A DNA stretch of 5,887 nt from Candidatus Izemoplasmatales bacterium (GTDB lineage: Bacteria; Bacillota_I; Bacilli_A; Izemoplasmatales; Hujiaoplasmataceae). How positions within the stretch are numbered: the stretch's first letter is position 1; each line of letters starts with the position of its first letter. Shown here piece after piece: positions 1 through 5,721 of the stretch. Both the position numbers and the translations under genes were made by a program. Location of the stretch: contig JAQVTV010000073.1 of assembly GCA_028699855.1 (NCBI GenBank), positions 1-5,887 on the forward strand, written 5' to 3'. A model generated the notes under the pieces. It ran no database searches and had not been told where the DNA came from. It saw nothing but the letters and a program-made list of their open reading frames with translations.

Positions 1-846
1 ATGATTCTCGGTTCCGATCTTGACGCTGATGCCATCTGTGCTCGACTCCACAATCTTGAAGATCTCATTATTTTCGATGGTCTGAATGAAGTCGCGCAAT
101 TTGCGGATATCGTTGAATTCCGGTTGATAGAGCATGTTTGACGATCCGGTCAGGTAATATTTGGTTTGTGCGAATTTCGAGAACGCCTCGATGAACGAAT
201 CAACGATCGTATCGCGATATTTCAACAATTCTTTGATGCGGTTGTGTTGGATCTCGTAATGGAGTTTTTCTGATACCTTGGCGATCGGCGTATCGACGAG
301 CAACTCGTTCAACAGGTCGATGACTTTGATCAGTTCCTGCATTTCCATATCTTCGGATATCATGATTTGCTTGGACTCGACATAACCGAGATTCGTGATG
401 ACAAGAATCAAGGCTTGCGTATCCCGAAGCGGGATGAGTTGAACTTTCTTGACTTTCGAGTGGTAGGCATTGGGGCCAAGGGATATGGCCGTGCAATTCG
501 TAGCTTGGCTCAAGAGGTTAATCGCCTCTTTGATCATTTCATCGCGTTGGATGTCGCGGTTCTCAAAGAGCTTCTCGAACTCGAAAAACCCTTCCGTATC
601 ATCGTCAATATCCTTGAGAATCTTCTCGATGTAGTAGCGATAACCTTGCTCCGAAGGAATCCGCCCGCTGGAGGTATGGGTTTTCTCGAGGAACCCGAGT
701 TCTTCCAAATCGCTCATCTCGTTGCGAATGGTCGCTGGCGAGACATCCATATACTTCGATAAAGAACGGGATCCGACTGGTTCAGCGGTTCGCACGTACT
801 CGTCCACAATCAATTTAAAGACCATTTCCTGGCGCTCAGTCAGCAC
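1..846 (-). CDS. hrcA: Heat-inducible transcription repressor HrcA (partial, C-terminus beyond window)
   Basis: HrcA represses class I heat-shock operons (typically hrcA-grpE-dnaK-dnaJ and groESL) by binding CIRCE operators, and its activity depends on GroEL. I translated 282 residues with no stop. The N-terminus MLTERQEMVFKLIVDEYV is the family's opening, followed by EPVGSRSLS (22-30), SPATIRNEMSDLEELGFLEK (36-55) and SSGRIPSEQGYRYY (59-72), which together are the winged-helix DNA-binding domain. The rest is the dimerisation/GAF-like part. About 60 residues are missing compared with the usual 340 or so. The start is GTG at 846-844, because GAGGTGA lies 5 bases upstream and the protein then begins exactly like family members. 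An in-frame GTG at 855-853 lies inside that SD and is unlikely. Two CIRCE sites at its own promoter show autoregulation. It is divergent from the transporter gene at 1060. Identification is near certain; the missing end cannot be assessed. Confidence 0.97.
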   Translation of the reverse strand, partial: MLTERQEMVFKLIVDEYVRTAEPVGSRSLSKYMDVSPATIRNEMSDLEELGFLEKTHTSSGRIPSEQGYRYYIEKILKDIDDDTEGFFEFEKLFENRDIQRDEMIKEAINLLSQATNCTAISLGPNAYHSKVKKVQLIPLRDTQALILVITNLGYVESKQIMISEDMEMQELIKVIDLLNELLVDTPIAKVSEKLHYEIQHNRIKELLKYRDTIVDSFIEAFSKFAQTKYYLTGSSNMLYQPEFNDIRKLRDFIQTIENNEIFKIVESSTDGISVKIGTENH

Positions 847-851
847 GATTT

Positions 852-858
852 TCACCTC
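852..858 (-). promoter_or_regulatory. Ribosome binding site of hrcA
   Basis: On the minus strand GAGGTGA is followed by 5 bases (AAATC) and then the GTG start at 846. It fixes the start of hrcA at GTG 846 rather than the in-frame GTG at 855, which would lie within this site. Confidence 0.8.
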
Positions 859-859
859 G

Positions 860-886
860 TTAGCACTCCGATATCGAGAATGCTAA
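860..886 (-). promoter_or_regulatory. CIRCE operator, promoter-proximal copy (HrcA binding site)
   Basis: The plus strand reads TTAGCACTC, a 9-base spacer, then GAATGCTAA. This matches the CIRCE consensus TTAGCACTC-N9-GAGTGCTAA at 17 of 18 arm positions. The spacer CGATATCGA is itself palindromic. The site starts 4 bases after the -10 box of the hrcA promoter, so it should cover the transcription start and be carried in the leader RNA, ending just before the SD of hrcA. Confidence 0.95.
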
Positions 887-890
887 CATT

Positions 891-919
891 ATTATAACTG
901 AGCGGTTTAGCAATGTCAA
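891..919 (-). promoter_or_regulatory. Vegetative (sigma-A type) promoter of hrcA
   Basis: On the minus strand TTGACA at 919-914 and TATAAT at 896-891 are separated by 17 bases, a perfect match to the housekeeping consensus in both boxes and spacing. Transcription should start near 884, inside the downstream CIRCE, giving a leader of about 37-40 bases. Both boxes are embedded in or sit between the two CIRCE sites, so this is a strong promoter held down by HrcA. Confidence 0.93.
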
Positions 920-933
920 GCCTTGAGTGCTAA
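907..933 (-). promoter_or_regulatory. CIRCE operator, upstream copy overlapping the -35 box
   Basis: The plus strand reads TTAGCAATG, a 9-base spacer, then GAGTGCTAA. One arm is perfect and the other has two mismatches to the CIRCE consensus. The -35 hexamer TTGACA (919-914, minus strand) lies across the spacer and the start of the imperfect arm, so HrcA bound here should block RNA polymerase directly. The centre is 47 bases from the centre of the downstream copy. Confidence 0.88.
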
Positions 934-993
934 TAATTTCCAATGATGGGATGGTCTGCGTCGTTATCGCGATCGAATCCGTTGATTTCCTAC

Positions 994-1021
994 TTGTAGA
1001 TTTCTATGAATCATGTATAAT
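994..1021 (+). promoter_or_regulatory. Probable promoter of the transporter gene
   Basis: TATAAT at 1016-1021 is a perfect -10 box. The best -35 candidate is the weak TTGTAG at 994-999 with a 16-base spacer. Transcription would begin around 1028, about 32 bases before the ATG at 1060. It lies about 60 bases from the nearest CIRCE and so is probably not under HrcA control. The weak -35 suggests modest expression or help from an activator. Confidence 0.55.
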
Positions 1022-1059
1022 TGAGGGAGATTAGACGTGAAAGGGCGCGAATACAGGTC

Positions 1060-2169
1060 ATGATCCAACGAATATGGCGTGACAAAGTTTTCGTCATTGC
1101 ACTCCTTGTGATGCTTGCATCGCTTTTTTTGACGCCTCCGAGCCTCAAAATGTTTCAAGCGATCAATCATCACGTGCTCCTGATCATGTTTTCTTTGATG
1201 ATCGCTGTCTCGGGCATGACTCAAGCCAATCTCTTCGGTAAGATCGCCATCACCCTGACGTCTCGCGTGTTCACCATCCGTTATATCGGGCTTGCGATCA
1301 TTTGGGCAACGTTTTTCCTCGGCATGTGGATGACCAACGACGCCGTGCTCTTAACGCTGGTGCCCTTCACAATCTATGTCACCAAACAGACCCATGAGGA
1401 CCGCTATGTCTTGCCGATCGTCATATTGCAGACATTCGCGGCGAACATGGGAAGCGCGCTCACACCCATGGGCGATCCGCAAAACATCTACCTTTACCAA
1501 TATTACCAACTCGGTTTTGGCGAGTTCATTCGCACCACCTTGCCCATCACCGTGACTTCGTTCATCTTGATTACCGTGACAACCTGGTTCATCCTGCCCA
1601 ACACGTTCATCAAACCGGTGATGGTCTCTCCCGTCTTGGACCGGAAGAAAGTGATCGTCCAAACCATCATCTTCATCCTCGTGCTGCTTTCGATTCTGAG
1701 AGTCATCGATATCTGGATCGTGTTTTTGGTGACCGTGGTACTGACCTTGCTTTTTTACCCGAAACTCATTCTCAAAGTCGACTATGGTTTGTTGCTGACA
1801 TTCGTCTGTTTCTTTATCACGACATATAATTTATCCCAGAGCATTTGGCTGCAAAACATCACCGCGAAGTTCCTCGATTCCGCGTTTGGCGTCTATCTCA
1901 GCGGTCTGATCTTCAGTCAATTCATGAGCAATGTCCCTGCCTCCGTACTTCTTGCGACATTTACGTCCAAAGCCTATTGGCAACCCTTGCTCAGAGGCGT
2001 GAATGTCGGGGCGATGGGCTCCATCATCGCTTCATTGGCCAGTTTGATCACCTTCAAGTTCGTGATACGCGAACAACCTGAGAGAATCAAGGAATACTTG
2101 AAAATGTACACGCTTCTGGGTCTGTTCTACATCCTCATCAACTCTTTGGTCCTCTGGCTTGTATCATAA
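1060..2169 (+). CDS. ArsB/NhaD/SLC13-type (citrate transporter-like) membrane permease
   Basis: This is a 369-residue, very hydrophobic protein with about ten predicted membrane segments, in the ion transporter superfamily that includes ArsB, NhaD and the SLC13/CitM carriers. Family-like motifs are MTNDAVLLTLVPF (91-103), a helical hairpin with an Asn-Asp pair; ANMGSALTPMGDPQN (128-142); SQFMSNVPASVLL (286-298); and GVNVGAMGSIIASLASL (313-329), the second re-entrant repeat. The segments give an inverted-repeat layout. The length suits the short single-domain members. The substrate cannot be read from the sequence: arsenite, a divalent anion, a dicarboxylate or Na+/H+ exchange are all possible, and no arsenic genes are near. 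I chose ATG 1060. The frame is open from TTG 1021, but that codon is the end of the -10 box. The start lacks a well-spaced SD: AAAGGG at 1040-1045 is 14 bases away. It is monocistronic, divergent from hrcA and ends at a hairpin terminator. Confidence 0.85.
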   Translation: MIQRIWRDKVFVIALLVMLASLFLTPPSLKMFQAINHHVLLIMFSLMIAVSGMTQANLFGKIAITLTSRVFTIRYIGLAIIWATFFLGMWMTNDAVLLTLVPFTIYVTKQTHEDRYVLPIVILQTFAANMGSALTPMGDPQNIYLYQYYQLGFGEFIRTTLPITVTSFILITVTTWFILPNTFIKPVMVSPVLDRKKVIVQTIIFILVLLSILRVIDIWIVFLVTVVLTLLFYPKLILKVDYGLLLTFVCFFITTYNLSQSIWLQNITAKFLDSAFGVYLSGLIFSQFMSNVPASVLLATFTSKAYWQPLLRGVNVGAMGSIIASLASLITFKFVIREQPERIKEYLKMYTLLGLFYILINSLVLWLVS

Positions 2170-2198
2170 AAAAACGATTCGTCAAGAATCGTTTTTTT
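2168..2198. terminator. Bidirectional rho-independent terminator between convergent genes
   Basis: ACGATTC (2174-2180), a 5-base loop and GAATCGT (2186-2192) form a perfect 7-bp stem. It is flanked by seven A on the left (2168-2174) and seven T on the right (2192-2198), so a U-tract follows the hairpin in both directions. It ends the transporter transcript (stop 2167-2169) and the minus-strand operon. The stop codon of the glycosylase gene (2184-2182) lies in the loop, so the end of that reading frame is part of the terminator. Confidence 0.92.
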
Positions 2199-2796
2199 CT
2201 AGGTATTTCCATAAGAACAATGTCACCATCGATTTATGTGGGTGCCATTTTTCGCTCATCTTCTCTGCGGTTTCGGGTGTGATCTCCTGGTCGGTCAGTT
2301 TCTCCAGCGCTTTTCTCAGTCCGAGATCGCGACAGGAAAAGACATTGGGGCGGCCCAGAGAAAATATCAAGAACATCTCTGCGCTCCAATAGCCGAGTCC
2401 TTTGACTTGGATAAGCATCTCTTTGACGGCGTCATCGCTCATGTGGTCGATATCGGAGAAATCGACTTTGCCCGTCTGCACACATTCCGCCAAAGACTTC
2501 ATGTATGATATTTTCCGAAATGAAAGGCCCAATGCCCGCAACGCGTCTTCCGGAGCTTGAATCACCGCTTCCGGTGTGATATGGCCGGAAAAATAGTTTT
2601 GGATCCGGGAATAGATCGTCTCTGCGACCCTGCCGGAAAGTTGTTGGGCGACGATGGTCGATACCAACGATTTGAAGAGGTCCTCATCGGTCTCGAACAC
2701 TACTTGATCCGTCACTTTGAAAATGGGTTCGATCAAAGGATCATTTTGGATGAGACTCCGAGCAATCTCAGAATCGCTTCTGTACACGATACGCAT
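2182..2796 (-). CDS. AlkA-type DNA-3-methyladenine glycosylase (HhH-GPD superfamily)
   Basis: This base-excision repair enzyme removes alkylated bases such as 3-methyladenine from DNA in the cytoplasm. It has 204 residues, the size of the short AlkA-like/MAG-type glycosylases that lack the N-terminal domain of E. coli AlkA. Visible signs are IVAQQLSGRVAETIYSR (48-64), the family's opening helices; a helix-hairpin-helix with VKGLGYWSAEMFLIFSLGR (131-149); and CRDLGLRKA (155-163), where Asp157 is in the place of the catalytic aspartate. No Fe-S cysteine cluster is present, which argues against Nth or MutY. I chose ATG 2796: AAGGA lies 9 bases upstream, and the longer frame from GTG 2826 would overlap the previous gene. 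It follows the GH105-like gene by 2 bases and is the last gene of the operon. There is no obvious functional link to sugar use; it may be a passenger. Confidence 0.9.
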   Translation of the reverse strand: MRIVYRSDSEIARSLIQNDPLIEPIFKVTDQVVFETDEDLFKSLVSTIVAQQLSGRVAETIYSRIQNYFSGHITPEAVIQAPEDALRALGLSFRKISYMKSLAECVQTGKVDFSDIDHMSDDAVKEMLIQVKGLGYWSAEMFLIFSLGRPNVFSCRDLGLRKALEKLTDQEITPETAEKMSEKWHPHKSMVTLFLWKYLEKNDS

Positions 2797-2798
2797 AA

Positions 2799-3872
2799 TC
2801 ACAAATCCTTTTTGACTTTGGTGCACACGGAGTCGTATTCAATGGCCGCAAAGATCAAAGCGGCCAAACCGTATGACCAGTTTTTGCCACGGGGTGTCCA
2901 TTTATATCCCAAATACGGCAATAGCGGCAAAGGAATCGTCGGGGCGCTGATTTCCGGCAAATAGATATGCGATTCCTCATAGATTAAGGAATCCACGGAA
3001 GCATGATAGGCTTTGATGGCGGCATCGAGAAACCGCTTGTCAAGTAAACCTTGGTGGTAACCGCGAAACCATCCTGAGGCGATCAAAAGCGTCGCGGAAA
3101 GTTCGCGGTATGTTTTTCCGGGTTTGTTCAACACCGTCTCGAAGGTTCCATCGGGTCGTTGATACTTAATCAACGCCTCGGATGTCTTACGAAACAAGGA
3201 AATGATCGTCGCTTTTTCCTTGTGGTCATCCGCTTGGTCAAGGAGCATCGGCAACGCGGCGATGACCCAGCCATTGCCGCGACCCCAAAAGAGCTTTCGC
3301 TTGGGATAGTGGGTTTTCTTTTTGACCCAATACGAATGGTACCACAGGTTTGATTCGGGATCCATCATATACTTCGCCATCACTCTCGGTTGGCGCAATG
3401 CGATATCCATCAAGCCCGGGTCTTTCTCGTTTTTCGCATAGATGGCTGGGAAAACGGAAAACATCATCAGCGAGTCGACCCAAATTGACTTCGGATAAAA
3501 CCGGCCGATTAGACTGTTGCCGAGATGGTTGACGGAATCCTCAATTAGACGTGGCTCATGCCTGATATAATCCAGTACGCGCTGAGTGAGCGCCTCATAA
3601 TCGGGATTATGTGTCTTTTTCTGCATCATATACGTGATCAACCCGGGAGCCGCTGTGTCGCTCTGGTCGACCGGTGGCTGATGCGCGACGTAATAGTCGC
3701 AGTAGCCCCGTAAAAACGGGGTATAATCATCCGTACCCTGATGTTGGTCCAATCGGGCCAATGCATAGCCTAGCAAGGCTTCGCCCCACATCCATTTCAT
3801 CTTGGGGTCCCATGTCTTGACGATATGATTCGCTAGTTCGACCACTTTGGTGTAATACAGTCGTTGTTGCAT
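2799..3872 (-). CDS. GH88/GH105-family unsaturated glycuronyl hydrolase (YteR/YesR-like)
   Basis: Members of this family cut the unsaturated uronic acid from the non-reducing end of oligosaccharides made by polysaccharide lyases, by hydrating the C4-C5 double bond. The protein has 357 residues, close to YteR, and the pattern of an (alpha/alpha)6 barrel. Visible signs are WMWGEALLGYAL (27-38), DTAAPG (72-77), IWVDSLMMF (130-138) with Asp133 placed like the catalytic aspartate of YteR, LWYHSYW (176-182), the signature WGRGNGW (196-202) and SATLLIASGWFRGY (259-272). There is no signal peptide, so it is cytoplasmic and acts on imported small fragments. I chose ATG 3872, which has AAGGAGG 7 bases upstream. 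ATG 3878 (two codons longer) is only 1 base from that SD. The gene is 2 bases downstream of the 611-residue gene and 2 bases upstream of the glycosylase gene. The exact substrate (rhamnogalacturonan or another uronide) cannot be told. Confidence 0.88.
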   Translation of the reverse strand: MQQRLYYTKVVELANHIVKTWDPKMKWMWGEALLGYALARLDQHQGTDDYTPFLRGYCDYYVAHQPPVDQSDTAAPGLITYMMQKKTHNPDYEALTQRVLDYIRHEPRLIEDSVNHLGNSLIGRFYPKSIWVDSLMMFSVFPAIYAKNEKDPGLMDIALRQPRVMAKYMMDPESNLWYHSYWVKKKTHYPKRKLFWGRGNGWVIAALPMLLDQADDHKEKATIISLFRKTSEALIKYQRPDGTFETVLNKPGKTYRELSATLLIASGWFRGYHQGLLDKRFLDAAIKAYHASVDSLIYEESHIYLPEISAPTIPLPLLPYLGYKWTPRGKNWSYGLAALIFAAIEYDSVCTKVKKDL

Positions 3873-3874
3873 GT

Positions 3875-5710
3875 TCATTCCTCCTTCATCTTTCGGATTG
3901 CTTCGGTAAAGTGTGCTTCATATTCTGCGCCCTCATAGCGCACGGATAGGTGGTTGTTATGGGGGGTATGCGCGATGAACGGGACATCATAACGTGATTG
4001 TCTTGGCTCGATGACTTGGTGATCCACCTGAAAATCTCGATTGTAGTTGAGAAGATAATCATGAGTGCCTTGGAACGCCACGCGTCTGAACGCGCATGAG
4101 AAAGCCGTCGCGGGATAACGCGTTTGAAACGCATCAAAGTCCCCATGTTCAAGGGCTTCGACCACGACGGCGAAGCAGAGACGCTTGCCGCGGTAAATCA
4201 GTTCGGAATCACCGACTTCATGAGGTCGATTCGCAAAAATGGCGACTGCGGTGTGCGTTTTTCTGGCGTAGACTACGGTGTCATGGGCAATCACTTCATC
4301 GAACAGATGGAATGGAAAATGAAAATGGACGAAGTACTGCCGCTTGCTTTCCAAAAAGCCTCGGCGTTGTCTTAAATGGTAATCCAGAATCAGGACGTTT
4401 TCATGTTGTCTGGAATCGGGGTTGATGCCATTGCCGACCCAATATGACGGTGAAAAATTGCGCGCTGCGTCTTGAAACATCGGACTGCCCGGATGCGTCG
4501 AGAAGATGGTAAGCCCTTCGGGTAAGGTCAATTGCCATAGATGCTGCTGGTCGCCGAACTCTCCCGGGTGATAGCTTTGCTGGGACGAAAGCAAAAAATG
4601 CTTCGTTCGGTATGTATAGATGTTCGCGCGCTGGATCGCCACGCCTTGGGTCGCCGGATTCAAGACTTTGACGAGAAAGGGAAGCAGATGAAGTTTCCTG
4701 AGAATGGGCATCTGGACCATCTTCAGATCATGGAGAAAATTGTTCGTCTCGAGTTTCCACGCCTGAAACATCGCCATCGTCATCTCAATCGATTCCGGAT
4801 GGGTGAAAGCTTCCATCTGCCAGAAATACATACCGAGATGATCAAAGTCATGCGGATAAATCGCTGTTTTAACCTCTTTGAGATCATGGCCCATCCCTTG
4901 TCGGATAATCATGGTCTCCTGAGATCGTGCGATTTTTTTGAAGACGCTTGGCACCTCATATCCTTTCATGATCAAGAAGAGTGTCGAGAGTTTCGTCTGA
5001 TCTGTCGGATGATCCAAAATGCCGAAGGCGTGTTTGAGGATGTCGTTGACATCCGCCATCCGCGGATCTCGTTTCTGGACTTCATAACAACGGCCGCTCG
5101 TACCAACAAAAAACCCTTCAAACGAATGCATCGCCATATCGAGCAACAAGAGGTCTAGAATGATTGTCGCTCGCTCACGTACGTGATGATCCGGAGCGTG
5201 TTCGATTAACAGACATAGCGGAGCCACATCTTCTTCATAATACGTATTGGACAACCACTCGATCATGCCGAAGGCAAACTTCTGCTCGAGCCACGTTCGG
5301 ATTCTCTGCGCAGCTTTAAGCTGCTTTTCTCTGCCGGTTTCACCACTGTTCGAAAACACGTCTTCGGGAAAAATCTCTCCAGCCAGATAAGCGGCCGTGT
5401 GAAAGATGAGCTGGTGGTTTTCCGACCAATAGCACATCCCGTCGATACCGGGTTCATCGAGCCAATACTTGAATCCCAACAAAGCATCCTTGATCTGTTT
5501 CACAGTTTCTTGTGATAAGAGATCGCGATAGCACATATAGGTCTTGATCAACGGCAACACGCGGAAATCGGCACAATCATAGCGGTGATTGACGAAATCG
5601 ACCGCCGCAAGGATGCCGCCTTCATCGACGCGCTCACCCCGAGACAGCTGGATGATCTCTGGAAAGCACTTCTGATTCATTTTAACGTTCATGCCGACAT
5701 CTTTTTGCAT
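3875..5710 (-). CDS. Uncharacterised helical plus beta-sandwich protein, candidate carbohydrate-active enzyme
   Basis: I do not recognise a named family with a known activity. The protein has 611 residues and no signal peptide or membrane segment. The first 340 or so are mostly helical, with YWSENHQLIFHTAAYLAGE (94-112), EWLSNTYYEED (151-161), LDLLLLDMA (185-193) and FDHLGMYFWQMEAFTHPE (289-306). The part from about 360 is rich in beta strands, with HPGEFGDQQHLWQLTLPEG (381-399), a THPGSP turn (406-411), SYWVGNG (422-428) and FHFPFHLFDEV (463-473). From memory, motifs of this kind recur in broadly distributed proteins annotated only as hypothetical. An alpha-toroid plus beta-sandwich is the plan of several polysaccharide lyases (heparinase II/III-like, PL8-like), and Asn98, His99, Tyr157 and Tyr158 could suit a lyase or hydrolase site; this is inference. 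ATG 5710 is chosen because TAAGGA ends 5 bases upstream, whereas ATG 5716 touches it. The gene lies between a membrane-protein gene and the GH105-like gene. Confidence 0.75.
   Translation of the reverse strand: MQKDVGMNVKMNQKCFPEIIQLSRGERVDEGGILAAVDFVNHRYDCADFRVLPLIKTYMCYRDLLSQETVKQIKDALLGFKYWLDEPGIDGMCYWSENHQLIFHTAAYLAGEIFPEDVFSNSGETGREKQLKAAQRIRTWLEQKFAFGMIEWLSNTYYEEDVAPLCLLIEHAPDHHVRERATIILDLLLLDMAMHSFEGFFVGTSGRCYEVQKRDPRMADVNDILKHAFGILDHPTDQTKLSTLFLIMKGYEVPSVFKKIARSQETMIIRQGMGHDLKEVKTAIYPHDFDHLGMYFWQMEAFTHPESIEMTMAMFQAWKLETNNFLHDLKMVQMPILRKLHLLPFLVKVLNPATQGVAIQRANIYTYRTKHFLLSSQQSYHPGEFGDQQHLWQLTLPEGLTIFSTHPGSPMFQDAARNFSPSYWVGNGINPDSRQHENVLILDYHLRQRRGFLESKRQYFVHFHFPFHLFDEVIAHDTVVYARKTHTAVAIFANRPHEVGDSELIYRGKRLCFAVVVEALEHGDFDAFQTRYPATAFSCAFRRVAFQGTHDYLLNYNRDFQVDHQVIEPRQSRYDVPFIAHTPHNNHLSVRYEGAEYEAHFTEAIRKMKEE
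3880..3886 (-). promoter_or_regulatory. Ribosome binding site of the GH105-like gene
   Basis: AAGGAGG on the minus strand is a near-perfect SD lying within the last codons of the upstream gene. It is 7 bases from ATG 3872 but only 1 base from ATG 3878, which overlaps the upstream stop as ATGA. The spacing favours ATG 3872. The arrangement points to translational coupling. Confidence 0.8.
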
Positions 5711-5715
5711 CGTCA

Positions 5716-5721
5716 TCCTTA
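5716..5721 (-). promoter_or_regulatory. Ribosome binding site of the 611-residue gene, overlapping the upstream stop
   Basis: TAAGGA on the minus strand lies 5 bases before ATG 5710. Its TAA is the stop codon of the upstream gene, so termination and re-initiation sites coincide. The earlier ATG at 5716 begins within this element and is a poor start. Confidence 0.65.

Noticed and set aside
367..762. Plus-strand open frame of about 131 codons
   Set aside because: It is the shadow of hrcA, whose minus-strand translation is unmistakable.
907..1021. CIRCE control of the plus-strand transporter
   Set aside because: The nearest CIRCE ends about 60 bases before the transporter's -35 and about 80 before its -10, and the sites fit the hrcA promoter exactly.
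1021..1059. N-terminal extension of the transporter from TTG 1021
   Set aside because: TTG 1021 begins on the last base of the TATAAT box and so would not be transcribed; the extension is highly basic and precedes a typical short N-terminus at ATG 1060.
1060..2169. Specific naming of the transporter as ArsB (arsenite efflux)
   Set aside because: No arsR or arsC is nearby and the motifs are only superfamily-level; the substrate cannot be assigned.
2797..2826. Longer glycosylase start at GTG 2826
   Set aside because: It would overlap the GH105-like coding region and has no SD, while ATG 2796 has AAGGA 9 bases upstream.
2557..2964. Plus-strand open frame of about 135 codons across the glycosylase/GH105 junction
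   Set aside because: It is antisense to two well-identified genes and shows no family motif.
4541..5158. Long plus-strand open frame of about 205 codons opposite the 611-residue gene
   Set aside because: It lies wholly antisense to a gene with an SD, tight operon spacing and recognisable protein-like motifs; it has no SD, no promoter and a composition typical of a shadow frame.
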